Assembly (NCBI GenBank): GCA_023159155.1
Contig: JAJNNX010000053.1
Location: 1 to 64,000, forward strand
Reading direction: 5' to 3'
DNA: 64,000 nucleotides
Source of the DNA: Ustulina deusta
Lineage: Eukaryota; Ascomycota; Sordariomycetes; Xylariales; Xylariaceae
Numbering within the stretch: the first letter of the stretch is position 1; every line of letters begins with the position of its first letter. The notes beneath the pieces were generated by a model that saw only the letters and a list, made by a program, of their open reading frames with translations, did not search any database and was not told the origin of the DNA. A program made the translations under genes and the position numbers. Positions 1-11,200 of this stretch are shown here, piece by piece.

Positions 1-369
1 ATAACTAAGTATTAAATTATTACTAAGCTTTAATTTTTATTTTTTATTTAAAAAAAAATTAGTATAGTTTTGTTAGCTATTTATAGCTAATTTGTTTTTT
101 TTTAAGAAGTATTAATCTAGTTAATAATCTGGGTTTTTTAAAAGCTATTATATAAATATATTATAAATAATTTTAAAAAAAGCTTTAAAATTATTATAAA
201 TAAAAAGTTTATAAAGTTAGATATAATATATAAAAAAATAAGTTATATATTTAATAAAATTAGCTTATAAAACTAAAGCTTATAAAAAAAGATTTTTTAT
301 TAAAATAGGTGCAGATATAGTATATATATATAGTAAGTGTGCACTAGTCCTAGTATGCTAAGCATAATA
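1..369 (-). mobile_element. Partial Ty3/gypsy element C, 5' end with LTR
   Basis: This is the reverse complement of the first roughly 370 bp of element A. Its LTR occupies 192-369, and the internal part (191 down to 1) runs off the left edge of the window. The LTR is 178 bp, starts (reading leftward) with a TG changed to TA, and contains the family signature CCTAGCATACTAGG in slightly mutated form. The element is heavily AT-biased. Its far end and target duplication are outside the window. Confidence 0.75.
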
Positions 370-536
370 TATTAAAATAATTTAAATTTTATTAATAATT
401 TATTATAATTTTAATTAAGCAATTATTATTTATAAAATATTTTAAGCTTATATATATAAAACTAGTAAAAATATTAATAAATTTATCTTTATATTTAATA
501 GCTTAGCTTAAAAATATTAATTTGCTAAGTTATAAT

Positions 537-714
537 TGTCATGCCTAGCATACTAGGACCGGTGCACACTTATTATATATATATACTATATTTGCACCTA
601 TTTCAACAGAGAATTTTTTTTTATAAGCTTTAGTTTTATAAGCTAATTTTACTAAATATATAATTTATTTTTTTATATATTATATTTAACTTTATAAATT
701 TTTTATTTATAATA
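537..714 (+). repeat. 5' LTR of element A
   Basis: The repeat starts TGTCATGCCTAGCATACTAG and ends TTTATAATA, where the final CA has become TA. It matches 11022-11200 and both LTRs of element B (15666-15844 and 23150-23328) with mostly C-to-T and G-to-A differences. The upstream 5 bp ATAAT is repeated after the 3' LTR. Confidence 0.88.
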
Positions 715-3570
715 ATTTTAAAGCTTTTTTTCAAATTATTTATAATATATTTATATAATAGCTATTAAAAAACTTAAACTATTAATTAGATTAATATTCT
801 TTAAAAAAAAAAATTAGCTATAAATAGCTAACAAAGCTATACTAATTTTTTTTTAAATAAAAATTAAAAATTAAAGCTTAGTAATAGTTTAATATTTAAT
901 TATTAAAATAATAATAATACTTTACGATTTAAAAGTACTAACTAATTTTTATTATAACAAAATATTTAGTTTAAAATAAAACTTAAAAAAATAAATAAAT
1001 AGCTAAAAAAATAAAAATAATTTATTTTTAGATCAAAAAATTTTTGATTTATAAGTATATATAAATTAATATTAAAATAAAAACCTAAAAAATATAAATA
1101 TTAAAAAAAAACTAAAAATTTTAAAAATTTTAAATCTTTTAATTTTTTAGATTTCTTTTATACTTTTTACTTAAAACATGAAAGTTAGCACTAAAAATAA
1201 TATAATTTTTTTAATTTTAGCTTATTACTTATTTTTTTATTTTTTATTATTATTTAATAAGTTAGATCTAAATAGTTTTAACTATTAATTATTTTATTAT
1301 TATAAACATTATAATAATAATAAAAAATTAAATATTAACTTTAGTTATTTTTTAAAATTTAAATATTTTTTATTTATTATATAGTTTATTTATAACTAAT
1401 AAATTAAATAAATTAAAAAACTAAAATCTATATTTAAAAATTTATAAAAAAAGTTTTAATAAGCTTAAACTTAAATTATTTATATAGTTAATAAAATAAA
1501 CTAAAATTATAAAAACTAATATTAAATTTTTTTAAAAAAAAAAGTATACTAAAATTATTTTTTTTATAAATTTAATTAAAAAATTTTTATTAATTAGATT
1601 AAAACTTTAATTTACTAATTAATTTTTTTTATTATAAATATTAGCTAGTAGTTAAAAAACGTTTAATAATAAACTAATTAAAACTTTAAAATATTTGATT
1701 AATATTTATTTTAAATCAAGATTTAAAAAAAATAATAAAGTAATAATAAAAAAGTTATATTGTACTACTAAAAACTAACCGATCTGTTTTAATAAAAAAT
1801 TATAAATTTTAATAATTTATTATTTTAAAAAAAATTAATAATAATAAATATAGTATAGCATTATTAAGAACTAATAATTTTTATTTTTAAAACTATAAAG
1901 CTTTAACGAAAATTTTTATATTTAAATATTAATTAAACTAATATTAATAAACGTTAAAATTAATAATAATACTAAAGCTTTTTTAAATAAAAATATTTTA
2001 ATAATAAGGATTATTTTTATTAAAGCTAAAAATATTATAATATAGTTTAGAACTAAAATAATTATTAGTACTATAACTAGCTAAAATAACTTTATTTAAA
2101 TTAGCAACTTTTTAATAATTATATATTTAAAAAATTATTATTTTTTAAATATTTTAGTTAATATATTTTTAATATACTTTAGAAATAGCTATAAAATAAC
2201 CCTAATAATTGCTTAAAATAAAATAGTAATACTTAGAACTTTTTTTGTTTTAATTATAAAAAAATAGGTTATATTAGTTATAATTATAAAGAACCTAACA
2301 AGTAATATTTATTAAAAAATCAAAAATATTAAATTTAAAAAATTTAGTTAGATTAAAAATAAAAAAACTTTAATATGTTTTATTATTTATAAAAAAACAA
2401 TTATTATTTGGATTAAGATTGTTTATATAATTTTTAGTATATTTTAATAAATATTTAAGTAATAATTAAAAAAATAAAAAATAGTTTTAGTTTTAGTTAT
2501 AAAGCTTAGGTTAAAATTATAGCTTTTTATATCTGTTTTGTATTAATTTTATATTTTATATAATATTTATTTTATTAGTTTAAAAAAAATTTTATTAAAA
2601 ATATTTATTAATTTAAATTTTTGCGTTAAATATAATTATATTAGTTATATTTTTGTTTTATATAATAAACTAAAAAAAGCTTTATTTTATATTTATGCTT
2701 TATAATATATTATTAAAAGTAGATTTTTTAGTTATAGTGCTTATTAGGTTATTTGTAAACTTATTAATAGTTATAAAGTAATTTGAAAATTTTAGCATGC
2801 TTATATTGCTATTAACCGAAATAATTAGTTAAAAAGAAATCTAGTATTTTTTTTTTAAATTATACTAAAAGATTAAAAAATTATATTTAATTTAAGTTTA
2901 AATTGTTAGTTTTATAGCTTAAGGCTTAAATATTTTAAGTTAGTTATAGTTTATTAATTTATTAAGGTTTATAAAAATAAGAAATATTGCTAAGCTATTA
3001 TATATTTTTTTAAACTTTTTTAGTTAGAAAAATTAGAAACTAAAAAAAATTATATTAGTTTTAAGGGTGTTTTGTTAAAATTTTATAACTTAGCTAATTT
3101 TTTTAATATTAATAAAACTAGTATTTTTTTATATTCTAAACAAAAAAATTTAGTAATTAATTTATAAAATAATGTTATAATATTTTATTATTTTATTTAT
3201 TTATTAGCTTAAAACAAACTTAAAAAACTTTAAAAATAGTTTATAGAAATAATAGCTAATAAAAAAATATAAAAATCTAAAAGCTTAGCTAGGGCTTTTA
3301 TTCTGTTTGTTTTTAAAAAAAATAGAAGTTTAAAACTATGTATAGATTATAAAAAATTTAATTATGTTATATAAAAGAATTGTTATATTTTCCTTTTTAT
3401 TTTAGAATTAATAAATAGATTTATATATATTAAAATATTTATTAAGATTGATTTTAAAAATATTTATTATTATATTTGAATTAAAGAAGGAAATAAATAA
3501 AAAATAGCCTTTTATATGCGTTATAGCTATTACAAATTTCTAGTTATGCCTATGGGTTTGTGTAATGTGC
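715..3570 (+). pseudogene. Decayed gag and 5' pol (reverse transcriptase) of element A
   Basis: Around 3400-3570 the plus strand, read through RIP-type stops, gives the Ty3/gypsy reverse transcriptase core: a segment reading KIFIKIDFKNIYYYI (family consensus K-V-F-T-K-L-D-L-R-x-A-Y-H-x-I), then KIAFYMRYSYYKF and VMPMGLCNV (consensus V-M-P-F-G-L-x-N-A). The frame then jumps to sequence that in element B lies beyond the integrase, so the catalytic Y-x-D-D block and everything to the integrase is absent. The upstream half should be gag and protease, but it is too decayed to recognise. Confidence 0.75.
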
Positions 3571-4094
3571 GCTACTACTTGGAGTAGCACGTTTTTCCGC
3601 TGTACTATTATTTGGGTATATATAGCACAGGTATCCTAAACTTATATAAATAACTAATAAATATATTATAAAATAAAGATAGAACTATTTATTTTTGAAT
3701 TATTTAAAGTATTAATAATTTTAAACTAAAAGTAATAGGTTGCTATAAGGCAGCAGAATATTTTTAGTAAATAAAATTAAATATTAGTAAGTTGTTAACG
3801 AAATTTTAGGAGTATTTGTTAAGTATTTAAGCTTGTTTTATTTATAATTTTATAGTTATCTTTATTTAATTTAGGGTTAAAAAACTAGTAGGACTAGTTT
3901 AGCAATTTATTTATATAAACTATATTAAAAAATATTAAGCTTAGGACTTAATTATATAGTATATTTAAATTAGTAAGAATATTAATATAAAATAAATATA
4001 ATTATATTTATTAGTTTATATATTTTTTTGCTTTTTTGGTATTTATTATAAAAAGAGGTTTTTGTTTTTTTTATTATATAAATAACCTAGATAG

Positions 4095-7000
4095 TAGTAG
4101 TAGTAGTAGTATATTAACGTTTAACCTAGGGTGCGCTATTTAAATTAAAAACTGCAATTGTGGCTGTATGTCTTTATAGCTAATTAAAATAGCTTTTTTT
4201 ATGTAATTTTAAAAGATTTATGTTTGGTTAGACAGCGGTGGAGTCTACTGCTGCTAAATAAAAGAAATAACTAAAGAAAGTAAGTAAGGGTTGCATTATG
4301 GGCGCATGGTTGGTAGGCGCTCCTATTTGGCCTAGCGCTAGAAATAAAAAAGATAGTTAGTCCTATACTAATAGCTTATTATTTTTGTATTGTTTCTGGG
4401 GCCCTAAAAGTTACTACAAATAAACGTTTTATAAGTAGTACTTTAGTATTAAATTATTTTACTAGTTTAAACTATTTTTTAGAATTTTTAATACTTATTT
4501 TTAGTTTTTGGACTAAGCAGGAGTTTTTTGGTTTGTTTTGGAAAAAGGTTTTTAAAAAAGGTAGAAAGCTAGTTAAAGCAAACAAAAATATATCCTTAAT
4601 TAATTTTTAAGCTATATTTATAGTTTTTTATATTATTTTTAAAATAGAAAAAATATTTATAATAAAAAAAAAAGTTGTTATAACCTAATTTTTTAAATAA
4701 TAGTTTATATAATAACTTTTTAAAAAGCTTTAGTTCTAGTAGGTTATAGATTATATAAAGCTAATATAAGCTTTAGTTTTTATATAATTTGGGTTAATAT
4801 TTATACTACTAGTAAGCGCTCTATGTTTATAAGATATTTTTTGCTGCCCTACGTACAAAAAAATAAGTAGGCTTATTTAAGCATAAATAGTAGTTAGCTA
4901 AAAACAGTTAAAATAAAAAGGCGTTTGTATAGCAGTTAGTATTTTTTTTTTTTTTTTTTAATATATTCTAAAAACTAGTAAAAGTAAACTTTACTTTTAA
5001 AAATAGCAAATATTTTTTTAAATTCTAAAAAGCGCTACCCTAAACTAATAAGTATTGCGTTAAAAAGGCTAGTTAGTACTAAAATATTATTTAAGCAAAG
5101 ATAAAAATAGTATGTTTTTTTTTTATATTTATTTAAGAACTATAAAAAAGTTTAGAAAACTTTTATATATTTTATATTAAATAAATTTTTTTTTTAAAGC
5201 TAGTTAGATTTTTTATATAAAAAAATGCCTTAGGAATATATAATAAAGGCTTATATTATAGAAATATTTTTAGAACTATTAGAATAGGCAATTATAATAA
5301 GTATTTCTTATGTTTAGTATAGGATTATGTTTTAGAACTAAGCTTTGTACTGTTTAGAAATATGCTTTTTTTTTAAGGGTTGTAGGCTATTCTAGGGGAA
5401 AAAAAAGGGTTAAATATAGGGTCTATTAAGTTTTAAAATAAAAAACCCGATTTTTTAAAATATTGTTTTTTTTTTATATATAAGGTTTGCTAAGCGTATA
5501 GTAAAGAAATATAATTTATTAAAATAAATAAGTTTAATTAAAAAAAAGAAGCATATATAGTTTAAATAGGAGGTAGTAGCTAGAAAGCTAGATTCTTTAA
5601 GGGCTGCCAAGTAAAAAAAAAAAAATTAAATAAGTACTATTGCTTGTGCAGTAATCCTAAAAGCTATATATATTTTGTTAATAAAACGCTTTACATTAAA
5701 TATAACTGTGCAGTTTTTACTATTAAAGAAATGCCGCATAGGTCTAAAATACTAAACAGTATTCTTATATATAACAATTAGTATAATAATAGCTTTTATA
5801 ACTTTTAATAATATTTATATTAGAGCTTTTTTTTTAGTATTACTAAAAGTACATAAAAAAGCGCCTATTTAGTACGCTTTATTAGCCCAAGTATTAATAT
5901 AGTATTTAAAGCAGAAATATTTGTTTAAATATATACTAAGCTATCTAATACGGCAGTTAAAGGGCCTAATTGTAGTATTAAAAACTATAATTAGGTTTTT
6001 AAATGTTTTATTGCTTTTAAATATATAGATTAGCTTATATTTTTTAGGTTTAAAAGCAATAATGTTCTTATAGCTCTAGTTGGTAGCTTAGAAAGCTTTA
6101 AAAGTTAGAATAAAAAAGTTGTTTCTAAAGCTAGTGCTATACTTAGCAAAAGTAACATTATTTATATAGCTAAAAAAGTTTTATAATATTTTTATTTTAA
6201 AAAATAGCAAAAAAAAAAGTATAAAAAAGATTAGGAAAACTAGTAAGCTTTAGAAAAACCCGTATTTAAGCTGCCTTATAAGGAACGTAGTTATGTTTAA
6301 GCATAGGGAAGCTGTGCAATTTGTTATAAATGCTTAGGCCTACCGGACTACCCAGTAGTCCTATTTTTGCTTTAAAAAGCGTAGTGTAAGCCTATTAAAA
6401 AGAATAGTATTAAATGTTCTAGCTATATTTATAATAAAAATAAAAAAAACCTATTTTTTAGTATAAATATTTTATTTTATATTATAAATTAAAGCTACAA
6501 CTAAATCAAGGGCCTTTTTATTAGGAAGGGCGCTAAACTATTGCTTAGGAAGTATATTATTAGATATAGCAATAATAGTTATTTGTTTTGCTAAGATTTG
6601 TTTTAAATTTTTATTTATATAAAGTAAAAAAAAAATAAGTTTTTATACTTTAACTAGCATATAGTTAGGTTTATTTAGCTTAAGTATAAAGACTACTTTT
6701 GTGCTTTTAAATATTTTAGGGTAGTAACTAACCCTAAAGTAGGTGTTATAGAGGCAAAATATAGCTTTTTTAATATAGGGCCAGGCCTATTTAAGGAGGG
6801 TGACTTTAATATTATTATTGCCTAAAGCTATAGATTTAATACTATAGTACGCCTTATATGTTTCCTATAGTATAATATTTATTTATATACAGAAGTATTA
6901 AATATATATAAAGTATTTTTTAAAAAGATCAAAAATATTATTGCTAGCTGCTCAAATAAAAAAAATATTTAATATAAGGATTTATATTTTATTGTAGGGG

Positions 7001-10000
7001 TCTACGTATACTTTTTTGTTATATTTTATAGGCAGAGAGCTTAGGCGGTCCGTTTGGTTTTTTTATTTAGCTATAGCAAAAAGTTTTATAGTATTATTAG
7101 TAGTATTAATCTAGTTAGTTTAATATATACGTTTAGTTTGTTTAGCTTTTTTTTTTAAATGTCTGATTTAGTTCCTAGTAGCAGTACTATTATAGCAATT
7201 CTGTGCTAGTTTTTGCTTTAGTACAGAAACCTTAGTGTCCTACTATAGGGTGTTGCAGTGGCCTGCTCCTGCTAAAAAGGAGGCAACTACAAAGGCTTTC
7301 TATAGTACTTTGGCTATATAAGAGCTAAAGTTTTTAATAGTTTATACTAACGTAGGGTTGCTAGGGGGGTTGACCCGGTATACTAGTTAGAAAATAGACC
7401 CAACTTAAAAATAAATATTATCTATTTTAATATTTTGTATAGTTAGGCAAAGAAAAGGATTCTAAATAAGTATTACTATTCTAAAAATAAAATAGTTTAA
7501 TTTTGTATAAAAATTATTATTAACTTATATAGCAGTACTAAAAATATTAAATATAAATAAATTAAAAATAAAGCTTATTTTATATATAAAAGTTTTAATA
7601 ATATATTATATAAGTTTGTTTTTAAATATATATTTTATTATATGCTAGCCAAAAGATAAGTTATAATAATTGCTTATATCTAGTGCCTAGTTCTAATATA
7701 TAGCATTAAAGTTGCTAATAATTAGTATATTTTAAAAGTAAAAAAAGATAAACATAGTATTTATAATTAGGTTGTTTATAAAATATTAAAAAAGGCAGTA
7801 AATATTATAAACTATAAAGCTATATATTTATATATAAATAATATTAAAGTATATAGTATCTAAAGAAGAATAAGTAGTATATTTTTATTTATTATATATA
7901 TAGGTTATAACTCTAGAAGGGTTCTTTTTTTAGTTTTTTTTTAAAAAAAAGCATTAATAAAAAAAGTGCTTTTTATATATATTTTTTGTTTTTATAAAAT
8001 ATGTTTATAGTTTTTAAACAAAGATAATATCTATTTATAAATTATTTGCTAGACTAATAAAAATATTATATATAGGAAAGGATCTTTAGATATTAGTTTA
8101 TATTACTATAATTATTTTTTGTTTTTTAGCGCGGCCAGTAAAATATTTCCGGCCGGCACTAGAAGCACCGTTAAGAAGTATACTTATCCTTAATAGGGGG
8201 GGGAATTAGTGCCAAAAACAAAAATATATCTTTTTTTTAGTATTTTTTATATTCTAAAGTAGGTTATATAACAGAAAAAGAGCTAAAAAAAATATTTTTG
8301 TAAAGCTAAAAAGCAAATAAAGTAGTATGCCTAGTTAGTTAAAACATAGATAGTTATATTACTAAAGTAGCCGGGTATATACCTATTAGAAGGAAGTCCT
8401 AAAAAAAGCTGCAAGGGTCTAAGGGGTTAGTGCCCTATGCAATACGCTTGTGCTAGCTATGTAGGGCCTTTTGCCTACTAGGGGGGAAGGGTTATATGCC
8501 CCGGGAGGTGTTAGAAATCCGGGGCCTAGGCATAGCTGCCCCTTCGGCTTTAGTATTCTTTTTTATTATATTAGTAGTTATAGTAGCACCTATACAAAGG
8601 ATTATTAGGGGTAAAATAGGGGTTTTTTTATGGTTAGCGGTAGCAACTACTGCTTTTTTTGTAATACAGTAAGCTTTGTTGCCTAGTTACTAAAAGGCGT
8701 AAAGTTATAGCTTTATAAGCTTAATAAGCTTGCCAGCCCTAACAGTTAGCCTAACCAAACAGGTAGGAAAGAAAGCAAGGTATAAGCTATGGCAGTTAAT
8801 ACACCTATTGGGGCTATAGTAGGCCTTAAATATATAATTGCAGCTGCAAGTAATATATACTAGTTTTTTTTTATAAGTTTTAAAGTTATAAAAATCCTAA
8901 CAAATATTATATTAGGTGACCAACATAGTACAGGTTAGGGGCTTAAAAGGTTTAGAGCTAAAAAAAATAAAATTATATTTTATTAGCTTAGAAAAAAAAA
9001 CAACCTAATTTATAAAGTTATATTTAAATTATATAATCTAGTTAAATATTTAGCCTATTCTAGCTATAACTTCTTTTGCAAAAAAATTAATTATTAACTA
9101 CCTATTAGAAATATTAAAAATAAAAATACTTGCAACTATATAAATAGACTATTTTTTGTTAGCTTTAGGGGTTACTCTATAGGGCTAAAGCTTGCTTGCA
9201 GCTTAAATAAAAAGAACTGCAATATTTTAGTTTTTATATCGGACAGATTAGCTTGTAGCAATAAGGACTACAGTAAGAAAATACGCTAAGGTATAACTAA
9301 AAAAGTTGCATAAAGAAACGTATAGGTCCGCCGGGCTTATAGTACAAAAAGGAGAGCTTTTTGCAACACGGAAAAAAACCCTAGGTCCTAAGCTAAATTG
9401 TTTTTTTTTGCAGGTTTTATTTTTAATAATAGTTTAGTCTAAATTATTAGATATATTAAACCCCTAGTTCTGCTTCTAGCTACTAAAAAAAAAGGTTTAG
9501 GTTTGCAATATAGATTAAAAGCGTGCCTAAGTACAGGTATTATATATATTAGTATTAGCAGGCATATTTATAATTAGTATACTAAAAGTTGTTGTAGTAA
9601 GTACTAATATATTAGCATTTATGTTTTGTTTAGGTATACATAGAAGTATAAGTTCTACAATATTAATTTGTTTAGCTAGGGGCGCGGTTAAAAAGAAAAA
9701 AAAAAAAGCAAAGCGTTTGCTTGCTTTTTTTTTTACGAAGTCAAAAAGTACGTTAGAAACAGCGTTAGCAATTTTTTTTGCTTATTATATATATATAAAA
9801 GCAAAAAATACCAGGGAAGAAAGTGTAGTATTAATAGCGAAAGTGGTTACCGAAATAACCTTTTTGCACGCAATAAAGTTTTTATTTCAGTTTTTAAAAA
9901 AAGCAAAAATAAAATAGGATTTTTTAAACTTTAGAGCTTTATTACTAATATTTATAGGAAAATAAAGCCTTTTAGCAGAGTTAGGGGGCCCTAAGGGGCC

Positions 10001-10179
10001 CCTATTAATATTGTTATTAAATATCTTAAAAAAGTAAGTCTAGGTTTAAAAGGTATAAAAGGGCAGAAGCTCTAGGTTGTAAAACTTAAAGCTAAAAAAA
10101 AAGCAAAATGTTTTTTAACCAAAGAATAAGTAGGTCCGTTCTAAGAACTAAAAGTGGAAAGAAAGGGAAGGTTGTAAAC
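4095..10179. mobile_element. 6.1-kb insert nested in element A, family not identified
   Basis: Element B has no counterpart to this segment. The A sequence stops matching B after AACCTAGATAG (4084-4094) and resumes with the same 11 bp at 10180-10190, which marks the insert edges and an unusually long target duplication. The left edge is a run of TAG triplets (about 4092-4110); no matching inverted repeat is seen at the right edge. The sequence is RIP-marked but keeps more G and C than the surrounding elements. An 11-bp duplication plus a simple-repeat edge would fit a LINE integrated in minus orientation; a Mutator-like element (9-11 bp duplications) or a tyrosine-recombinase element are alternatives. 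No diagnostic domain was recognised. Confidence 0.6.
5840..8210 (+). pseudogene. Long decayed frame inside the nested insert, function unknown
   Basis: Read in one plus-strand frame, this stretch stays continuous for more than 2 kb with interruptions that are TAG or TAA, as expected for a coding frame whose CAA/CAG codons were converted by RIP. Recognisable blocks include GSCAICYKCLGLPDYPVV (about 6310-6360), with a Cys-x2-Cys-x2-Cys spacing, and a basic, Tyr- and Ile-rich second half ending near a Gly/Pro-rich stretch at about 8150. It could not be matched to a transposase, reverse transcriptase or recombinase by eye. The opposite strand was not obviously better. Confidence 0.35.
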
Positions 10180-11021
10180 AACCTAGATAGGCCGGCTAAA
10201 ATTAGGTTAAACCTTGTTATAAATACTACTAAAATAGCGTTAGTACGTATACGCTTTATAGATTAGATCTTTAGTAGCCCTGCGCTTATATGCTTTATTT
10301 TTAATATATATATTTTGTTTATATATATAACGTTTATAGTTATAATAGTTATAGCTATTAATTATTTTTTAATAAGTTTTATACTAGAAGTAATAGTTAT
10401 AGTAAATAATAAAGAGCTTATTATTTAAAAAAAAAGTAATAGAATTAGTATTAAATATAGTAATGCTAGCATAAAAAAAAAAAAAAAAAAAGGTAAAAAA
10501 AGTACGGAAAAGGTAAGAAATAATAGCGGTAAAGTAAAAAAGTAGTTAAAACTAACTGAAATAATAGCGGTAGCTAAAAAAAAAAAAGGACTAAGCTAAA
10601 GTATTTATATAAAACTAGATTAGTTTTATAGGTAATTTATATATAGCCTATGTTTAAATTACTAGTATTAAAATTTATTATATATTTAAATATATAATAT
10701 ATATATATATATTATATTATATATATACTAAAACTTTTAATTAATAATATTATATAAGTACTAAAGTATTTATATTAATAATAATAATAATATTATATAT
10801 TATTAATATAATAGAAATACTTATATATTTATATTTATAAATACCTAATTGATTATATTGCATTAATTGTATATATATTACTTTAATTCTATATAAACTC
10901 CGTACTTAAATTATTTTTTATCTATATATATATATACTACCTATTTATACTATATATTTTATATTTTATACATTTATATATATTAGGTTAGGGATAACCT
11001 GACTAAAGAAGGGAAAATAGT

Positions 11022-11200
11022 TGTTATGCCTAGCATATTAGGACTAGTGCACACTTACTATATATATATATTATGTTTATATTTACTTCAATAGAGAATC
11101 TTTTTTTTATAAGCTTTAGTTTTATAAGCTAACTTTACCGAATATATAACTTATCTTTTTATATATTATACCTGATTTTGTAAACTTCTTATTTATAATA
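11022..11200 (+). repeat. 3' LTR of element A
   Basis: The repeat starts TGTTATGCCTAGCATATTAG, directly after a purine-rich stretch (AAAGAAGGGAAAATAG, 11006-11020) that sits where a polypurine tract is expected. It ends at 11200 and is followed by the target duplication ATAAT. Confidence 0.88.

Larger units (their letters stand above)
537..11200 (+). mobile_element. Ty3/gypsy LTR retrotransposon A, RIP-mutated, deleted and nested
   Basis: The element is bounded by two LTRs of about 179 bp (537-714 and 11022-11200) and by the 5-bp target duplication ATAAT at 532-536 and 11201-11205, so both ends are directly visible. The internal sequence from 715 to about 3565 and from 3565 to about 4094, then 10180 to 11021, runs parallel to element B. 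Two events distinguish it from B: about 3.1 kb of pol is missing at about 3565, and a 6.1-kb foreign segment sits at 4095-10179. Every pol frame is broken by TAA/TAG, as expected after RIP. No functional product is possible. Confidence 0.88.

Noticed and set aside
9621..9917. 98-codon open frame with ATG inside the nested insert
   Set aside because: Lys-rich and low in complexity, lies in RIP-biased DNA where A-rich codons stay open by chance, and has no recognisable motif.
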